A stretch of DNA of 35,221 nt from a virus, in IMG/VR virus record IMGVR_UViG_3300004807_000067, positions 1 to 35,221 of that record; one strand, given 5' to 3'. Positions 8,003 to 16,729 of the stretch are shown here, one piece after another. Under the pieces are notes generated by a model. The model had not been told where the DNA came from, made no database searches, and was given only the letters and a program-made list of their open reading frames with translations. The position numbers were made by a program, and so were the translations under genes. Positions within the stretch are counted from its first letter, which is position 1, and each line of letters starts with the position of its first letter.

Positions 8003-10227
8003 TACGAGACGCCCGCGCCGCTGATTGCCCAGACAGTCGATGACACCTTGACCAGCGTGGCGAGGCCGTACTGGGCCAGCGTGCGGCTGCCGGTATTGGC
8101 CGTGCCGGCCTGCCGCAGCGTGTCCGTAGTGATCGAGATCGTCTGGTTCGAGCCGCTGTTGTTGAAGACAACGACGGTCGCGCCAACTGGGAACGCCACC
8201 GAACCGTTGGCAGGGATAATCACGCCGCCGGTGGTGATCGAGATGTGCTTGCCCATGTCGGTGAGGGCAAGCGTGTAGGACGCAGTCTGAGAGTTCTGCG
8301 GCATGCCCTTGTAACCCACGGCGTCAGCCAGTGAGGACGAGGTGATCGAGCCGGAGGAGGCCACAATGAAAAGGCCGCCGCCGACATCGAACTTGCCGCC
8401 CGGATTGTTGGTTCCGATGCCGAGGTTGCCTGTGGCAGTCAGGCGCATCAATTCGGTCGGCGTGGCGGTCCCAAGGAACGTCAGGTCGCCGTAGGAGTAC
8501 AGCCTGCCAATAAACGTCGAACCATTCCAGTAGTGGCCAATACTGGCCACTTCGGTCGTGCTATAGAAGCTGGAAAACTTCGCGCCGTCGTTGGTGGCAG
8601 CGTTCGAGTTGGAGACTGCGGCCGTGGTGACACCCGTGGCGTTCTTGACGGCAGCGAGAAGGCCGAAGGTGCTCGGCGACGAGGTGCCAATGCCGACGTT
8701 GCCGCTGGAGTCAACGCGCATGCGCTCGGAGCCATTGGTATACCAGATGGCGGGGTTCGCGCCGTAAACATAAGTGATGTAGCCAGTTCCGCTACCCACT
8801 GCCGCCGCTGCGTCCCCAATAAACCAAGTGGCCGAGCCGTTCTGCTGGCCTTGAATCGCGCCGCCATTTGCAGCGTTGTTCGTCGCGTTGATGATAAAGG
8901 TGGTGTTACTGGCGGCCGTGCCGCCGACCCCAAGGCGCATGCCCGCGCCAGCCACATCCAGCTTGTAACTGGGCGAAGTCGTCCCAATTCCGACATTGCC
9001 GCCAGAAGTAACGCGAAGATTTTCATTAGAGCCTGTGACAACGCGCCAGTCGTTGCCCACAGAGCCAATGTAAAGCGAGCCGGCCGTGGTGCCTGCGTCT
9101 TCCATGTAGAATGCGTTAAGGGCACCGCTAGTCTTCACGCGACCGGAAATAGTTCCGGTCGCCGACACATCCAGCCTATAGCTGGGCGAACTCGTCCCGA
9201 TGCCGACATTGGTGCCGTCATCATAGACCACGGACTGAGCCAGCGCCGAGGTACCTGCACCTTTGTACAGGTAGTTCGAGGTCAAGGTCGTAAGGCCGGT
9301 GCCCCCATTGGCCACAGCCAAGGTGCCCGCAAGGGTGATCGCGCCGGATGTAGCCGACGAAGGGGTCAGGCCAGTCGTGCCGCCGCTGAACGTGGTGACG
9401 GCGATGCTCGAAAGCGTGGACCAAGTCGGAGCCGCGCTCGTGTTCCCGACCAGCACCTGACCGGTGGTACCAACCGACACCGAGGACAGGGCCGAAATAC
9501 CGTTACCAAGCAGAAGGCCGTTGGCGGCAAGCGTTGTGGCGCCGGTGCCGCCATTCGCCACATTCAGCGTGCCCGACATTGTCAGCGTGCCGCTGGTGGT
9601 GATCGCGCCACCGGTAAACGTCATGCCGGTCGTGCCGCCAGACGCATTGACCGAGGTGACGGTGCCGCCCGAAGAGGTGGCCGCGATGGTGATCCCGCCC
9701 GCGCTGTTTGTGATGGTGATGCCGCTGCCCTGAGTCAGGGTAGCGAGCGTGAAGCCCGAGCCGTTCCCAATCAGCAACTGGCCGTTGGTAGCCGCCGTAC
9801 CAGTGCCAGTGCCGCCATTCGAGACGCTCAGCGTGCCAGTGATACCGGTCGAGAGCGGCAAGCCGGTCGCGTTGGTCAGGACGGCGGCCGAGGGCGTGCC
9901 CAGCGCGGGTGTCACAAGCGTCGGCGAGGTAGCCAGCACCACAGCTCCCGAGCCCGTGGTCGAGGCGTTCGAGATGGCCGTGATCTGGCCACGCGCGTTC
10001 ACGGTGAAGTTCGGGACGGTGTAGGATCCCGCGGTCACGCCGGTGTTGGTGATGCTGAACTGGGTGCCGGACAGCGTCAGCCCCGGACCGGCCGTGTAGG
10101 ACGCAATGAACAGCGAGAGCTGGGAAACTGTCATGCGGCTCGAAGTACCGCTCTGAACAACTTCCATCATCTCCGTGCCGTTCAAAGAAATGACAGGAGG
10201 CAGATTGGGGATTGTGATGTTCGCCAT
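8002..10227 (-). CDS. Long tail fibre protein with tandem beta repeats
   Basis: The 741-residue protein begins ANITIPNLPPVISLNGTEMM followed by VVQSGTSSRMTVSQLSLFIA, a phage-fibre N-terminal block that probably attaches to the tail. Next come repeats of the type VANGGTGxTTLxxNxLLxGN (for example at about 135-160, 220-245 and 305-330). Then there are repeats of NVGIGTSSPSYRLDV and NVGIGTTSPSYKLDVAG, a motif widespread in trimeric fibre shafts. The C-terminus (TDMGKHISITTGGVIIPANG to the end) is a beta-rich tip rather than the auto-cleaving S74 peptidase domain often found after VGIGT repeats. The downstream gene is the glycine-rich adhesin, so fibre and tip are encoded together. Confidence 0.8.
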   Translation of the reverse strand: MANITIPNLPPVISLNGTEMMEVVQSGTSSRMTVSQLSLFIASYTAGPGLTLSGTQFSITNTGVTAGSYTVPNFTVNARGQITAISNASTTGSGAVVLATSPTLVTPALGTPSAAVLTNATGLPLSTGITGTLSVSNGGTGTGTAATNGQLLIGNGSGFTLATLTQGSGITITNSAGGITIAATSSGGTVTSVNASGGTTGMTFTGGAITTSGTLTMSGTLNVANGGTGATTLAANGLLLGNGISALSSVSVGTTGQVLVGNTSAAPTWSTLSSIAVTTFSGGTTGLTPSSATSGAITLAGTLAVANGGTGLTTLTSNYLYKGAGTSALAQSVVYDDGTNVGIGTSSPSYRLDVSATGTISGRVKTSGALNAFYMEDAGTTAGSLYIGSVGNDWRVVTGSNENLRVTSGGNVGIGTTSPSYKLDVAGAGMRLGVGGTAASNTTFIINATNNAANGGAIQGQQNGSATWFIGDAAAAVGSGTGYITYVYGANPAIWYTNGSERMRVDSSGNVGIGTSSPSTFGLLAAVKNATGVTTAAVSNSNAATNDGAKFSSFYSTTEVASIGHYWNGSTFIGRLYSYGDLTFLGTATPTELMRLTATGNLGIGTNNPGGKFDVGGGLFIVASSGSITSSSLADAVGYKGMPQNSQTASYTLALTDMGKHISITTGGVIIPANGSVAFPVGATVVVFNNSGSNQTISITTDTLRQAGTANTGSRTLAQYGLATLVKVSSTVWAISGAGVS

Positions 10228-10230
10228 TGA

Positions 10231-10965
10231 CTAGATCCCTGTCTGCGGAAGCTGAGCGTAGTTGTACGGAAGGCCGATATTGACAGGATACACCAGAGTG
10301 GTGCCCGTCAGCAAGGAGCCGGAGGGGACTGTCTTGTTGGTCAGATAGGTCAATGCCACCGCGGACACCACAGTTACACTGTACGTGCCATTGGCATTTG
10401 CCGAGGACGATGCATCGACCGTGATCTGATTGTTCGTGACGAGGTTGTGCGGCGCGCTCAGCGTGATGCTGACCGTGTAGTTCCCGTCGCCGGTGACCGA
10501 GAGAAGCGACAGCGGCGGAAAATAATTACCCTCGCCGAAGGCTGGCATAGCCGGCGAGGAGCGCGTCCCTGTCGGCGGCCCGTAGGGCTGCGTCGTCAGG
10601 TTCTGACCATCCTGCGTGACCAACTGGTTGACCGTGTACACCGGCAGGCCAGTGGTCGGGTCAATCGTGGGCACCGACGAGGTGGCACGGTAGTCGGTCT
10701 CGGCATCAGCCCAGTTCTCGACGCGGGGGTTGTTGATCGGCACAGGGTCGGCCGGCACGACAATCGCGCGCTGCTGCTCCTGAGGCTCGTCCAGACACTC
10801 CCTGCAGACCAAGATCCGCGTGTTCTGCAGGGTCGATCCGCGCCAGTCGAACTGCCACTGCAGATTGACGTGGTTGTACGTGAAGCCGCAACGGTCGCAA
10901 ATGGCCAAGGCCTGCGGGTTGCTGGCGCTGATTCTGGCCTTACCCGCCCTCGAAGCATACGCCAT
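10231..10965 (-). CDS. Zinc-ribbon phage virion protein with Ig-like C-terminus
   Basis: The 244-residue protein starts AYASRAGKARISASNPQALA and has two CxxC pairs, C23/C26 (CDRC) and C54/C57 (CREC), spaced as in a small treble-clef or zinc ribbon. The segment between them (NHVNLQWQFDWRGSTLQNTR) and QQRAIVVPADPVPINNPRVE are conserved in tail-region proteins that I recognise from other podovirus-like phages. The C-terminal part (about 150-235, SVTGDGNYTVSITLSAPHNL) is a Ser/Thr-rich Ig-type module with the same plan as modules in the genes at 2835 and 11672. AGGA precedes the ATG by eight bases. It lies between an adaptor gene and the fibre gene, so a head-tail connector or fibre-attachment role is likely. 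Confidence 0.7.
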   Translation of the reverse strand: MAYASRAGKARISASNPQALAICDRCGFTYNHVNLQWQFDWRGSTLQNTRILVCRECLDEPQEQQRAIVVPADPVPINNPRVENWADAETDYRATSSVPTIDPTTGLPVYTVNQLVTQDGQNLTTQPYGPPTGTRSSPAMPAFGEGNYFPPLSLLSVTGDGNYTVSITLSAPHNLVTNNQITVDASSSANANGTYSVTVVSAVALTYLTNKTVPSGSLLTGTTLVYPVNIGLPYNYAQLPQTGI

Positions 10966-10968
10966 AGC

Positions 10969-11661
10969 TTACGTCCTATAATAACCAGTGATGCCCGGTG
11001 AGATGTAGAAGGCCGAGGTTTCGACGTTCTGAGCTGCAGCGATGAGATATGCCTCGTCGGCCAGCCCCTTCAGGCCGGCAGCCTTCTCAGGCGCCCAAAT
11101 CGTCGCCAGACGCTGCCCAAGCCCGTAGGCGAAGGCCTCGAGGAAGTAGACGGGGACATTGACCGTCTGGCCGTTCGAGAAGTTCGCATCGTCGATCTGG
11201 CAGACCTGATAGAACACCAGAGACGTCTGAGAGCCGTCAGGAACGGGCCACAGCGTCACGGTGCTCGAGATCAGGCGATCCTGCCAGTAGGTCGTCGGGA
11301 AGCCTTCCTGAGCCTTATTCGGGTACGAGGCGTACTCCGAGCGGCTCATCGGCAGGATCAGGCGGTCGGTGCTGTTGCCTGAACTGTCCGTCGTGCGGAT
11401 ATAGGTGTCCAGCATGACGATGTTGTTCGACGGCAGGCTGTACGTCGCCTGCCCAGCCACCAGCGGGATCGTCTGCTGGTTGACCATCCACAGGTTGACG
11501 CCCTGACTGCTCCAGCGACCGAGCAGCAGGTTGGAGGCCATGCGGGCCGACTCCATATGCTCCTGCACGATCTCCGTGTTCCGGATCCCGCACAGATTGA
11601 AGGCATAGAGAGTCAGCTCGCCAAGCGAGGGATTGTACGTGTATGTCCCGCTCGCCGTCAT
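10969..11661 (-). CDS. P22 gp4-like tail accessory factor / head-tail adaptor
   Basis: The 230-residue protein has the helical N-terminus of the P22 gp4 family (SLGELTLYAFNLCGIRNTEI, then MASNLLLGRWSSQGVNLWMV). A beta segment follows (TIPLVAGQATYSLPSNNIVM, then SSTVTLWPVPDG), and a helical C-terminus with YFLEAFAYGLGQRLATIWAP and LKGLADEAYLIAAAQN. In P22, gp4 is the first ring added to the portal and is needed to close the packaged head. The ATG is preceded by AGGA. Together with the second adaptor-like gene at 5639-6460 it gives two candidate rings; this one keeps the gp4-type 'LxxALxxLGxxRxxE...W...G..LW' pattern more clearly. Confidence 0.75.
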   Translation of the reverse strand: MTASGTYTYNPSLGELTLYAFNLCGIRNTEIVQEHMESARMASNLLLGRWSSQGVNLWMVNQQTIPLVAGQATYSLPSNNIVMLDTYIRTTDSSGNSTDRLILPMSRSEYASYPNKAQEGFPTTYWQDRLISSTVTLWPVPDGSQTSLVFYQVCQIDDANFSNGQTVNVPVYFLEAFAYGLGQRLATIWAPEKAAGLKGLADEAYLIAAAQNVETSAFYISPGITGYYRT

Positions 11662-11671
11662 TTACCGTCCT

Positions 11672-13888
11672 TTACGACATCGCTTCCTGAGCGATGATGC
11701 TGGCGCCGACCGTGTTCGTACCGAAGCCGGAAGGCGTCGTGATGGCCACTGTCAGGATGTCGGGGATGTTGCCCTGCACCGTATTGTACAGCGGGAAGAA
11801 GTTGGTGAGGTCGAACGCCTGCAGACCGCCCGAAGGCAGTGGGGAGTTATAGACGACTTCGCCGCCGCTCAGCGCCGTGGCGCTCACGTCGCGCTCGGTG
11901 AAGCTGTTCAGCGAGCCTAGCGAGTACATCGTGCTAAACGACGCGCCCGTCAGCGTCACCGGCGACTGGTAGGTCGAAGCAATCAGTTCCAGCGTGCAGT
12001 TGGCGCTCGAGTAAATGCTCAGCGTCTGCGGCAGGATCTGGCCACGGTCGATCAGGCCGATGATGTAGTTCGCGCTGGCGCCCGGCTGGGCGACCATCGG
12101 GTACGGAATGCCGGCTGTGGTCATCGTCTGCGAGGCGTAGGTGCCGCCCAGCGACACAACCCACGAGTTGCCCGAGCCGCTGACAATGGTCCCCAGCGAC
12201 ACGCCGGTCGAGGAGAACACGTTCTGTCCAGCGACGAGCGCGGGGTTACCGGTTGTCGTCAAGGTGGTGCCCGAGCACGAGGCCGTGAACGCAATCGGCA
12301 GAGAGCCGAGCACGTTGTCCACCACAGTGAGGGTGTTGGTGGTGTTCGAGGCGATGCGGCCAATCGGACCCAGACCCTGCGTGTAGGTCAGCGTACCGCC
12401 CGGCGTGCCCGAGCCGCTCGGGACGTTATAGGTGAAGGTCGTCGGGCCGGTCACGGTGATCGGGAAGACGCCGTTCGGCGAGCCTGTGCTCAAAGTACCG
12501 CCGGCGAAAGTCAGGATCTTGCCCGTGGTCAGGAAGTGCGCCGACGAGGTCGTCACAGTCACCACGTTGGCGGCGGCGGTAAAGCTGGCGGCCGAGGCCG
12601 TTGTGCCGCGCGACCACACGTACTTGCCCTGCCACTGGTTGGCCGTCCAAGGCGTGCCGGACACGGTGATCACGGTGCCGGCCGTCATGTACATCGTGGT
12701 CGAGGCCACGGTCTGCGAGACGTTCACGGTCCATGTCGAGCCGCTGCCCGACAGGATCACTGTGCCCGCGGCAACGCCGGTGCCGGCGACAAGCTGGCCA
12801 ACCGCCACGGTGCCCGAAGTGACCGAGCCGACGGTGAGGGTTGTGCCGCTGATCGTCGAGGTCGCGATCTGGGCTGCAAGCACGGTCGAGCCAGTGATGG
12901 CTGCGCCACCAGTCGGCAGGGTGCCGTTCGCGCCCGAGTAGTTCGTATCGACGCCGTATTCCAGCGTGCCCATTGTGCGGTAGCGGATCGAAAGCAGCGG
13001 GTAGCGGGTAGCCGAGGCACCGGGGGCGCGCACAGGCGTACCAGCGGCCATGCCGTAGCCGTAGGTGAAGCCGCGCTGCGTATCAATCTTGCCCTTGGCC
13101 AGCACCGACACACCGAAGTGGGTCATCGAGCCAGCGGTCGAGGGACCGATGTTGCGCAGCTCATAGCGAATCGGAAGGTTGCCCGTGCGCGACCAAGCAA
13201 CGAGCTGGCCGGGCAGGTTACCGATACCGATCTGATGCAGCACGTAGGGCTCGCCACCGATCAGCACGCCCCAGCGCAGCAGGCCGGCGCCGTACCAAGC
13301 GAACTCCACCCACCACATCTGGATGTTGTTGACGTTGAAGACGCCGGTGATCGGGTTGATGCCGCGGAACACGCCCTGCGGGTCGCTCCAACTGTTGGCA
13401 TAAATACGGGTCTCGCTGACGCCGTTGCCGCCGTTGTCGGTGCGGTAAACGGCGGTCATGCCGCTCGGGTTCGCCGCGGTCGGGTCGCCCTGCTCGAAGA
13501 AGACGCCATTGCCGTCATCGAAAAAGCCAAGGCGCTGACGCTGGTTGGCCACCGCGGCGCCGAACTGCAAGCCGCTCGACATGTAAAGCGTCTTGCCCGG
13601 CTGGTAGCGCACATACGGACGGGTCTGGCGGATGGCCACGTCGCCCGAAGCCGACGTCACGCTCATCACCACGCCGCCGAGGGTCGAGGAGGCCGAAATG
13701 GTCGCGCCACCCGAGGTGTACTGCTCCCAGCGCATCGGCTGCGCGCTGTACTCGAAGTCGGCCTCGAAGAGGTTCTGGACTTCGGAGACCTCGAGCTTGC
13801 CGAGGTTGTCGCGCAGACGCTGCGGCGCCGAGGCAATCGCGCTCGCGTCAGCAGTGAGATTGGAAGGAGAACCCGAAAAGCCGGACAT
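11672..13888 (-). CDS. Large virion protein with beta-sandwich head and Ig-like repeats
   Basis: This 738-residue protein has a conserved N-terminal region (about 1-300), with LGKLEVSEVQNLFEADFEYS, then TRPYVRYQPGKTLYMSSGLQ and WWVEFAWYGAGLLRWGVLIG. This is recognisable as a family found in head-tail regions of environmental phages and probably folds like a lectin-type jelly roll. From about 330 it carries Ser/Thr/Gly-rich modules; one near 340-400 and another near 530-595 have the pattern of an immunoglobulin-like 'VGQxxxGTGVxxGTxILSGSG' unit also present in the gene at 2835. The C-terminus (EVVYNSPLPSGGLQAFDLTN, then VAITTPSGFGTN) resembles a tip domain. The likely role is a major tail or neck component. 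No catalytic site is visible. Confidence 0.65.
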   Translation of the reverse strand: MSGFSGSPSNLTADASAIASAPQRLRDNLGKLEVSEVQNLFEADFEYSAQPMRWEQYTSGGATISASSTLGGVVMSVTSASGDVAIRQTRPYVRYQPGKTLYMSSGLQFGAAVANQRQRLGFFDDGNGVFFEQGDPTAANPSGMTAVYRTDNGGNGVSETRIYANSWSDPQGVFRGINPITGVFNVNNIQMWWVEFAWYGAGLLRWGVLIGGEPYVLHQIGIGNLPGQLVAWSRTGNLPIRYELRNIGPSTAGSMTHFGVSVLAKGKIDTQRGFTYGYGMAAGTPVRAPGASATRYPLLSIRYRTMGTLEYGVDTNYSGANGTLPTGGAAITGSTVLAAQIATSTISGTTLTVGSVTSGTVAVGQLVAGTGVAAGTVILSGSGSTWTVNVSQTVASTTMYMTAGTVITVSGTPWTANQWQGKYVWSRGTTASAASFTAAANVVTVTTSSAHFLTTGKILTFAGGTLSTGSPNGVFPITVTGPTTFTYNVPSGSGTPGGTLTYTQGLGPIGRIASNTTNTLTVVDNVLGSLPIAFTASCSGTTLTTTGNPALVAGQNVFSSTGVSLGTIVSGSGNSWVVSLGGTYASQTMTTAGIPYPMVAQPGASANYIIGLIDRGQILPQTLSIYSSANCTLELIASTYQSPVTLTGASFSTMYSLGSLNSFTERDVSATALSGGEVVYNSPLPSGGLQAFDLTNFFPLYNTVQGNIPDILTVAITTPSGFGTNTVGASIIAQEAMS

Positions 13889-13903
13889 AAGCTATAACCC
13901 CTA

Positions 13904-14563
13904 TTAGAACGGAACGACGCCCGACTGAGCGAAGATCGCGGTGACCGAGCCCGAGCCGTTGTTGAGGGTGACCTTGGCAAAGGTCGGCGTGGAGACGTAG
14001 GTGCTCTGCATCGTGGCGCTGGCGTTAACCATGTTCGGATCCGAGATGTTGATCCAAGCCACCTGATACGGCGAGACGGGGTTTGTCGGGCTGTTGGGAT
14101 CCTGCATCGTCTGCTGCACCGTGTAGCTGACGGTGCCGCTCGCGGTGGCCTGAATCGAGGTCTGGGCCGAGGCCCATTCGTCCAGCCGGACCCACATCGA
14201 CGAGGCCACGTTGTTCGTACCCACGGTGATCGCGCCGGCGGCAGCCGACCCCATCGTGATCGAAGAGACCTTCGAGTAGTCGAGATTGGTGTACGCCGTC
14301 GTCACGCTGTTGGCGTTGACGAGGGTCAGCACCTCGGTGATCGGAGCGCCGTTGATGTCCGACCCCACGAGCGTCACGGTCTTGCCGTTGTCGCTGGCCG
14401 AGGTGGTGGTGAAAAGGACGCGCCGGGCGGTGTCCATAACGGCAACGCCGCCAGAAACCAGCGAGCCGTTCAGCGTAAAAGTCGAGTTCGGTGTCTGAGA
14501 GAGACAGATAGCGTTCGCACTCGGCGTGGCGAGCGGACCCACTGTGACAGTAATCGGGCGCAT
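13904..14563 (-). CDS. Predicted virion structural protein, all-beta
   Basis: A 219-residue protein with LNGSLVSGGVAVMDTARRVL, then VTLVGSDINGAPITEVLTLV and a beta-rich remainder. The 'GxDINGxPITEVLTL' block recurs in the protein at 15465-16706 (GYDIYGYPMTEVIALT) and, more loosely, in 1643-2422, so these may be paralogues or members of one structural superfamily. AAGGGA lies about eight bases before the ATG. It sits between small basic proteins and the large jelly-roll protein. The likely role is a head fibre or decoration protein; no named family was recognised. Confidence 0.65.
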   Translation of the reverse strand: MRPITVTVGPLATPSANAICLSQTPNSTFTLNGSLVSGGVAVMDTARRVLFTTTSASDNGKTVTLVGSDINGAPITEVLTLVNANSVTTAYTNLDYSKVSSITMGSAAAGAITVGTNNVASSMWVRLDEWASAQTSIQATASGTVSYTVQQTMQDPNSPTNPVSPYQVAWINISDPNMVNASATMQSTYVSTPTFAKVTLNNGSGSVTAIFAQSGVVPF

Positions 14564-14564
14564 A

Positions 14565-14738
14565 TTATTTTCCCTTCGTGTGTCCTGCTCTGGACGCAGC
14601 CAAATTATCTACTAGGTTTGGGTACGGTCGTCCAGCGGCGCGAGCCTTGGCCTTGGCCATTTTCACGCCTTCGCGGTCCAGATGCTTGTGCATCACGTCT
14701 TTGGGGGCGTCTTTGTCCCAGAATGGCTTCTTCAGCAT
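14565..14738 (-). CDS. Small basic protein
   Basis: A 57-residue protein beginning MLKKPFWDKDAPKDVMHKHL and ending in a Lys/Arg-rich tail (AKARAAGRPYPNLVDNLAAS, then RAGHTKGK). The start at 14736-14738 has GGGA seven bases upstream; the longer frame needs a GTG inside the upstream gene. It overlaps the stop of the upstream gene by a few bases. Small, basic and helical, it could bind DNA or the acidic face of a capsid protein, but no family was recognised. Confidence 0.55.
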   Translation of the reverse strand: MLKKPFWDKDAPKDVMHKHLDREGVKMAKAKARAAGRPYPNLVDNLAASRAGHTKGK

Positions 14739-15001
14739 TTCACGTCCCACCGCTTGAGTGCGAGATTGATCCGGCTGTTCGGATCATGAGCCGTCTTCGA
14801 CGACGTCAGCTTCTCCTTCATGCCGCACATGCGGGTCCGGAAATTCTCGCGCCGCTGCGCAGCCTCAGGGCTGTGGCTCGCTTCCTTGGCCGTTACCGGC
14901 CGCTTGATGTCGTGGCCCTCGGCACGCAGGGACGCGCGCCCCTTCTCGTTCAAGCCACCCTTCGAAGACTGACCAGCCTTCTTCTGCCATGTATCAGACA
15001 T
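14732..15001 (-). CDS. Small conserved phage protein (DUF6321-like)
   Basis: The 89-residue protein starts MSDTWQKKAGQSSKGGLNEK, then GRASLRAEGHDIKRPVT, and ends with FRTRMCGMKEKLTSSKTAHD followed by PNSRINLALKRWDVKC. I recognise this as a small, widely distributed phage family that I believe is catalogued as DUF6321 (from memory): GGLNxKGR near the start, and 'RMxGMKxKLTSxKTAxDPNSRINxxLxxW' near the end. Function is unknown. The ATG at 14999-15001 is preferred because GGAG lies six bases upstream. It begins just after a hairpin terminator (15018-15043), so its transcription needs readthrough or a promoter I could not identify. Confidence 0.7.
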   Translation of the reverse strand: MSDTWQKKAGQSSKGGLNEKGRASLRAEGHDIKRPVTAKEASHSPEAAQRRENFRTRMCGMKEKLTSSKTAHDPNSRINLALKRWDVKC

Positions 15002-15017
15002 CGCCATCTCCGATGGC

Positions 15018-15043
15018 AAAACGGGGGCTGTTACGCCCCCGTT
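15018..15043 (-). terminator. Rho-independent terminator, minus strand
   Basis: On the minus strand a nine-base stem (AACGGGGGC with GCCCCCGTT) closes a six-base loop and is followed by a short T run: the last two stem bases plus two more, TTTT in all. It lies directly after the stop of the basic protein gene at 15069 and before the next Shine-Dalgarno sequence. The T tract is short, so partial readthrough into the virion genes is plausible. Confidence 0.7.
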
Positions 15044-15068
15044 CGCTTCGTGGACTAAGGCCTAAGCC

Positions 15069-15452
15069 TTACTCAACTTCACCGTCCATCTTGCGACCCT
15101 TGGGGAACTCCCCCTTACGGGCCGAAGAGAACGGGCTCGATTCGCACGAGCCGCCGCTCTTGCGGGGCTTGCGGCCAGCGTGGTGCATAGCCTTCTCGCC
15201 CTCAGCTTCGCCGCCATGCTTGCGCTTGCGACGACGCTTGTGGCCTTCGTGCTCCTTGTGCATCTCGTGCTTTTCGTGATGGGCGACGTGGCCCCCATGA
15301 CGACGCTTTTCGCGATGCTTGGCGCGGCCACCATGCTTGCGTTCTTCAGCCTCGCCTTCGACGCGGCTCTCGTTGTAGCGTTCCGGCTTGCTCTTGAGGT
15401 CTTCGTCGGCCTCATTCACTCCACCGGTCTCGCGATGCTTACGACCTTTCAT
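15069..15452 (-). CDS. Highly basic His/Lys/Gly-rich protein
   Basis: The 127-residue protein is dominated by Lys, Arg, His, Glu and Gly, with RKHGG, RRHGGH and KRKHGG repeats and a block EAEGEKAMHHAGRKPRKSGG. Almost the same block ([20 protein letters not shown]) occurs in the protein at 20900-22360, and the DNA is similar too. Such composition suggests binding to DNA or to an acidic partner. A strong AAGGAGG seven bases before the ATG predicts high expression. It is the last gene of the capsid operon, followed by a terminator. No enzymatic family is visible. His-rich tracts could bind metal, but this is only a composition remark. Confidence 0.65.
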   Translation of the reverse strand: MKGRKHRETGGVNEADEDLKSKPERYNESRVEGEAEERKHGGRAKHREKRRHGGHVAHHEKHEMHKEHEGHKRRRKRKHGGEAEGEKAMHHAGRKPRKSGGSCESSPFSSARKGEFPKGRKMDGEVE

Positions 15453-15464
15453 TTACAGGCCTCC

Positions 15465-16706
15465 TTATGCCTGAGTAACGCCAAACAGGCCCGTTGCCGA
15501 GCTGATGTTGTACAGGGCGGGCGACTGACGGACAATCAGTCGGTTGGTGTTGGTCGAGGACGCTGTCTGCACAGTGTATGTCCCTCGCACGTCACCGGTG
15601 GTGGAAGTGGCCGTTGTGGTCACTGCCGCTGTGTAACCAGTCACCGAGGTCACCACGTTCGTGGAGCCGGTTCCGGGGTACACGATCAAGGTATCGCCGA
15701 AGAAGTCCGAGCGGATCGGGAGACCAAACGTGTCGGTGGTGCCGACAGAATAGGTCACAGTGTCCGTCACCGAAGGAACGACCGAGGAGATGAACTTGAA
15801 CGCCTTCTTGCCGCTGACGGCCGTGTTCTGTGTCGAACCGGTCGTCAGAGCGATAACTTCGGTCATCGGGTAGCCATAGATGTCATAGCCCGAGACGGTG
15901 AAGTTGATGCTGGCAGTCGGAGTGCCCGAAGTCGGCGTGACGCTGACCGCGCGAGCCGTCAGGGCCATCGGGTTCCAGAGCTGAACGGTACCCGCCGAAC
16001 CGAACGGAGTGCGTTCGGCAGCGATGGCGTTCAGCGTCGAGTTCCCCAGCGAGGCAGTGATCGTGATTGGCGAGCCGCTTGTGCCCGCGGCCACCGGAGC
16101 GCCGCTGACAGTGTACGAGCCGGTCAGGCCAGCGCCAGCGCCACCGTTGGAGACGTTGACGGTCGGGCCGTAGCCAGTGATCACCACGTTGCTACCGATG
16201 CCGGTGCCGCTAATCACCATGCCAATCGTCAGCGGGGCGGCCGAAGCCGTCGAGACGATCAGAATGTTGCCGGCGGTGCCGCTGGTGCCGTTCGAGATGT
16301 AGCCAGTCACCGAGGTGTAGGCGTCGATCCCGATCAGGCCAGTGACCGTCGCACCGGTATCGGCGCGAGTGATCGACTGGTTGATGGCGATACCGGTGGT
16401 GGCCGACGACGCCGCAGCCAGAGTCATCGCCGTGTTGGCGGTGACGGCGACAGCGGTGGTGACAATCGCAGTCTTGCTCAGCGTGTAAGGGAGGATGTTC
16501 AGAGACACCACATCCTGCACGCCGAGGAAGCCAGCGGTGGCCGCACCGAAGTCTTGGCCGGGGTTGTATGTGTACGGAGTGCGGGGATCAAGGATCCCCG
16601 AACCCGCGTAAAACAGCGACGGACCAATCTCCGGGTTGTAGTCACTCGCCGGATAAGGCGACTGCCCGAAGGAAACGAGCGGACCCGCAAAAGCAGAAAT
16701 AGACAT
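15465..16706 (-). CDS. Capsid-operon surface protein with Ig-like modules
   Basis: This 413-residue protein starts SISAFAGPLVSFGQSPYPAS and contains DYNPEIGPSLFYAGSGILDP, a conserved beginning. A Ser/Thr/Gly-rich centre (about 75-220) follows with repeats such as MTLAAASSATTGIAINQSIT and PLTIGMVISGTGIGSNVVIT. The more conserved C-terminus has MALTARAVSVTPTSGTPTAS, then GYDIYGYPMTEVIALTTG and FKFISSVVPSVTDTVTYSVG. The Ig-like centre resembles modules in the genes at 2835 and 11672. It lies immediately downstream of the coat gene, with AAAGGAGAAG upstream, consistent with a head decoration or fibre protein made in large amounts. Confidence 0.65.
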   Translation of the reverse strand: MSISAFAGPLVSFGQSPYPASDYNPEIGPSLFYAGSGILDPRTPYTYNPGQDFGAATAGFLGVQDVVSLNILPYTLSKTAIVTTAVAVTANTAMTLAAASSATTGIAINQSITRADTGATVTGLIGIDAYTSVTGYISNGTSGTAGNILIVSTASAAPLTIGMVISGTGIGSNVVITGYGPTVNVSNGGAGAGLTGSYTVSGAPVAAGTSGSPITITASLGNSTLNAIAAERTPFGSAGTVQLWNPMALTARAVSVTPTSGTPTASINFTVSGYDIYGYPMTEVIALTTGSTQNTAVSGKKAFKFISSVVPSVTDTVTYSVGTTDTFGLPIRSDFFGDTLIVYPGTGSTNVVTSVTGYTAAVTTTATSTTGDVRGTYTVQTASSTNTNRLIVRQSPALYNISSATGLFGVTQA

Positions 16707-16729
16707 TTTGCTTCTCCTTTCTGCTTAAG

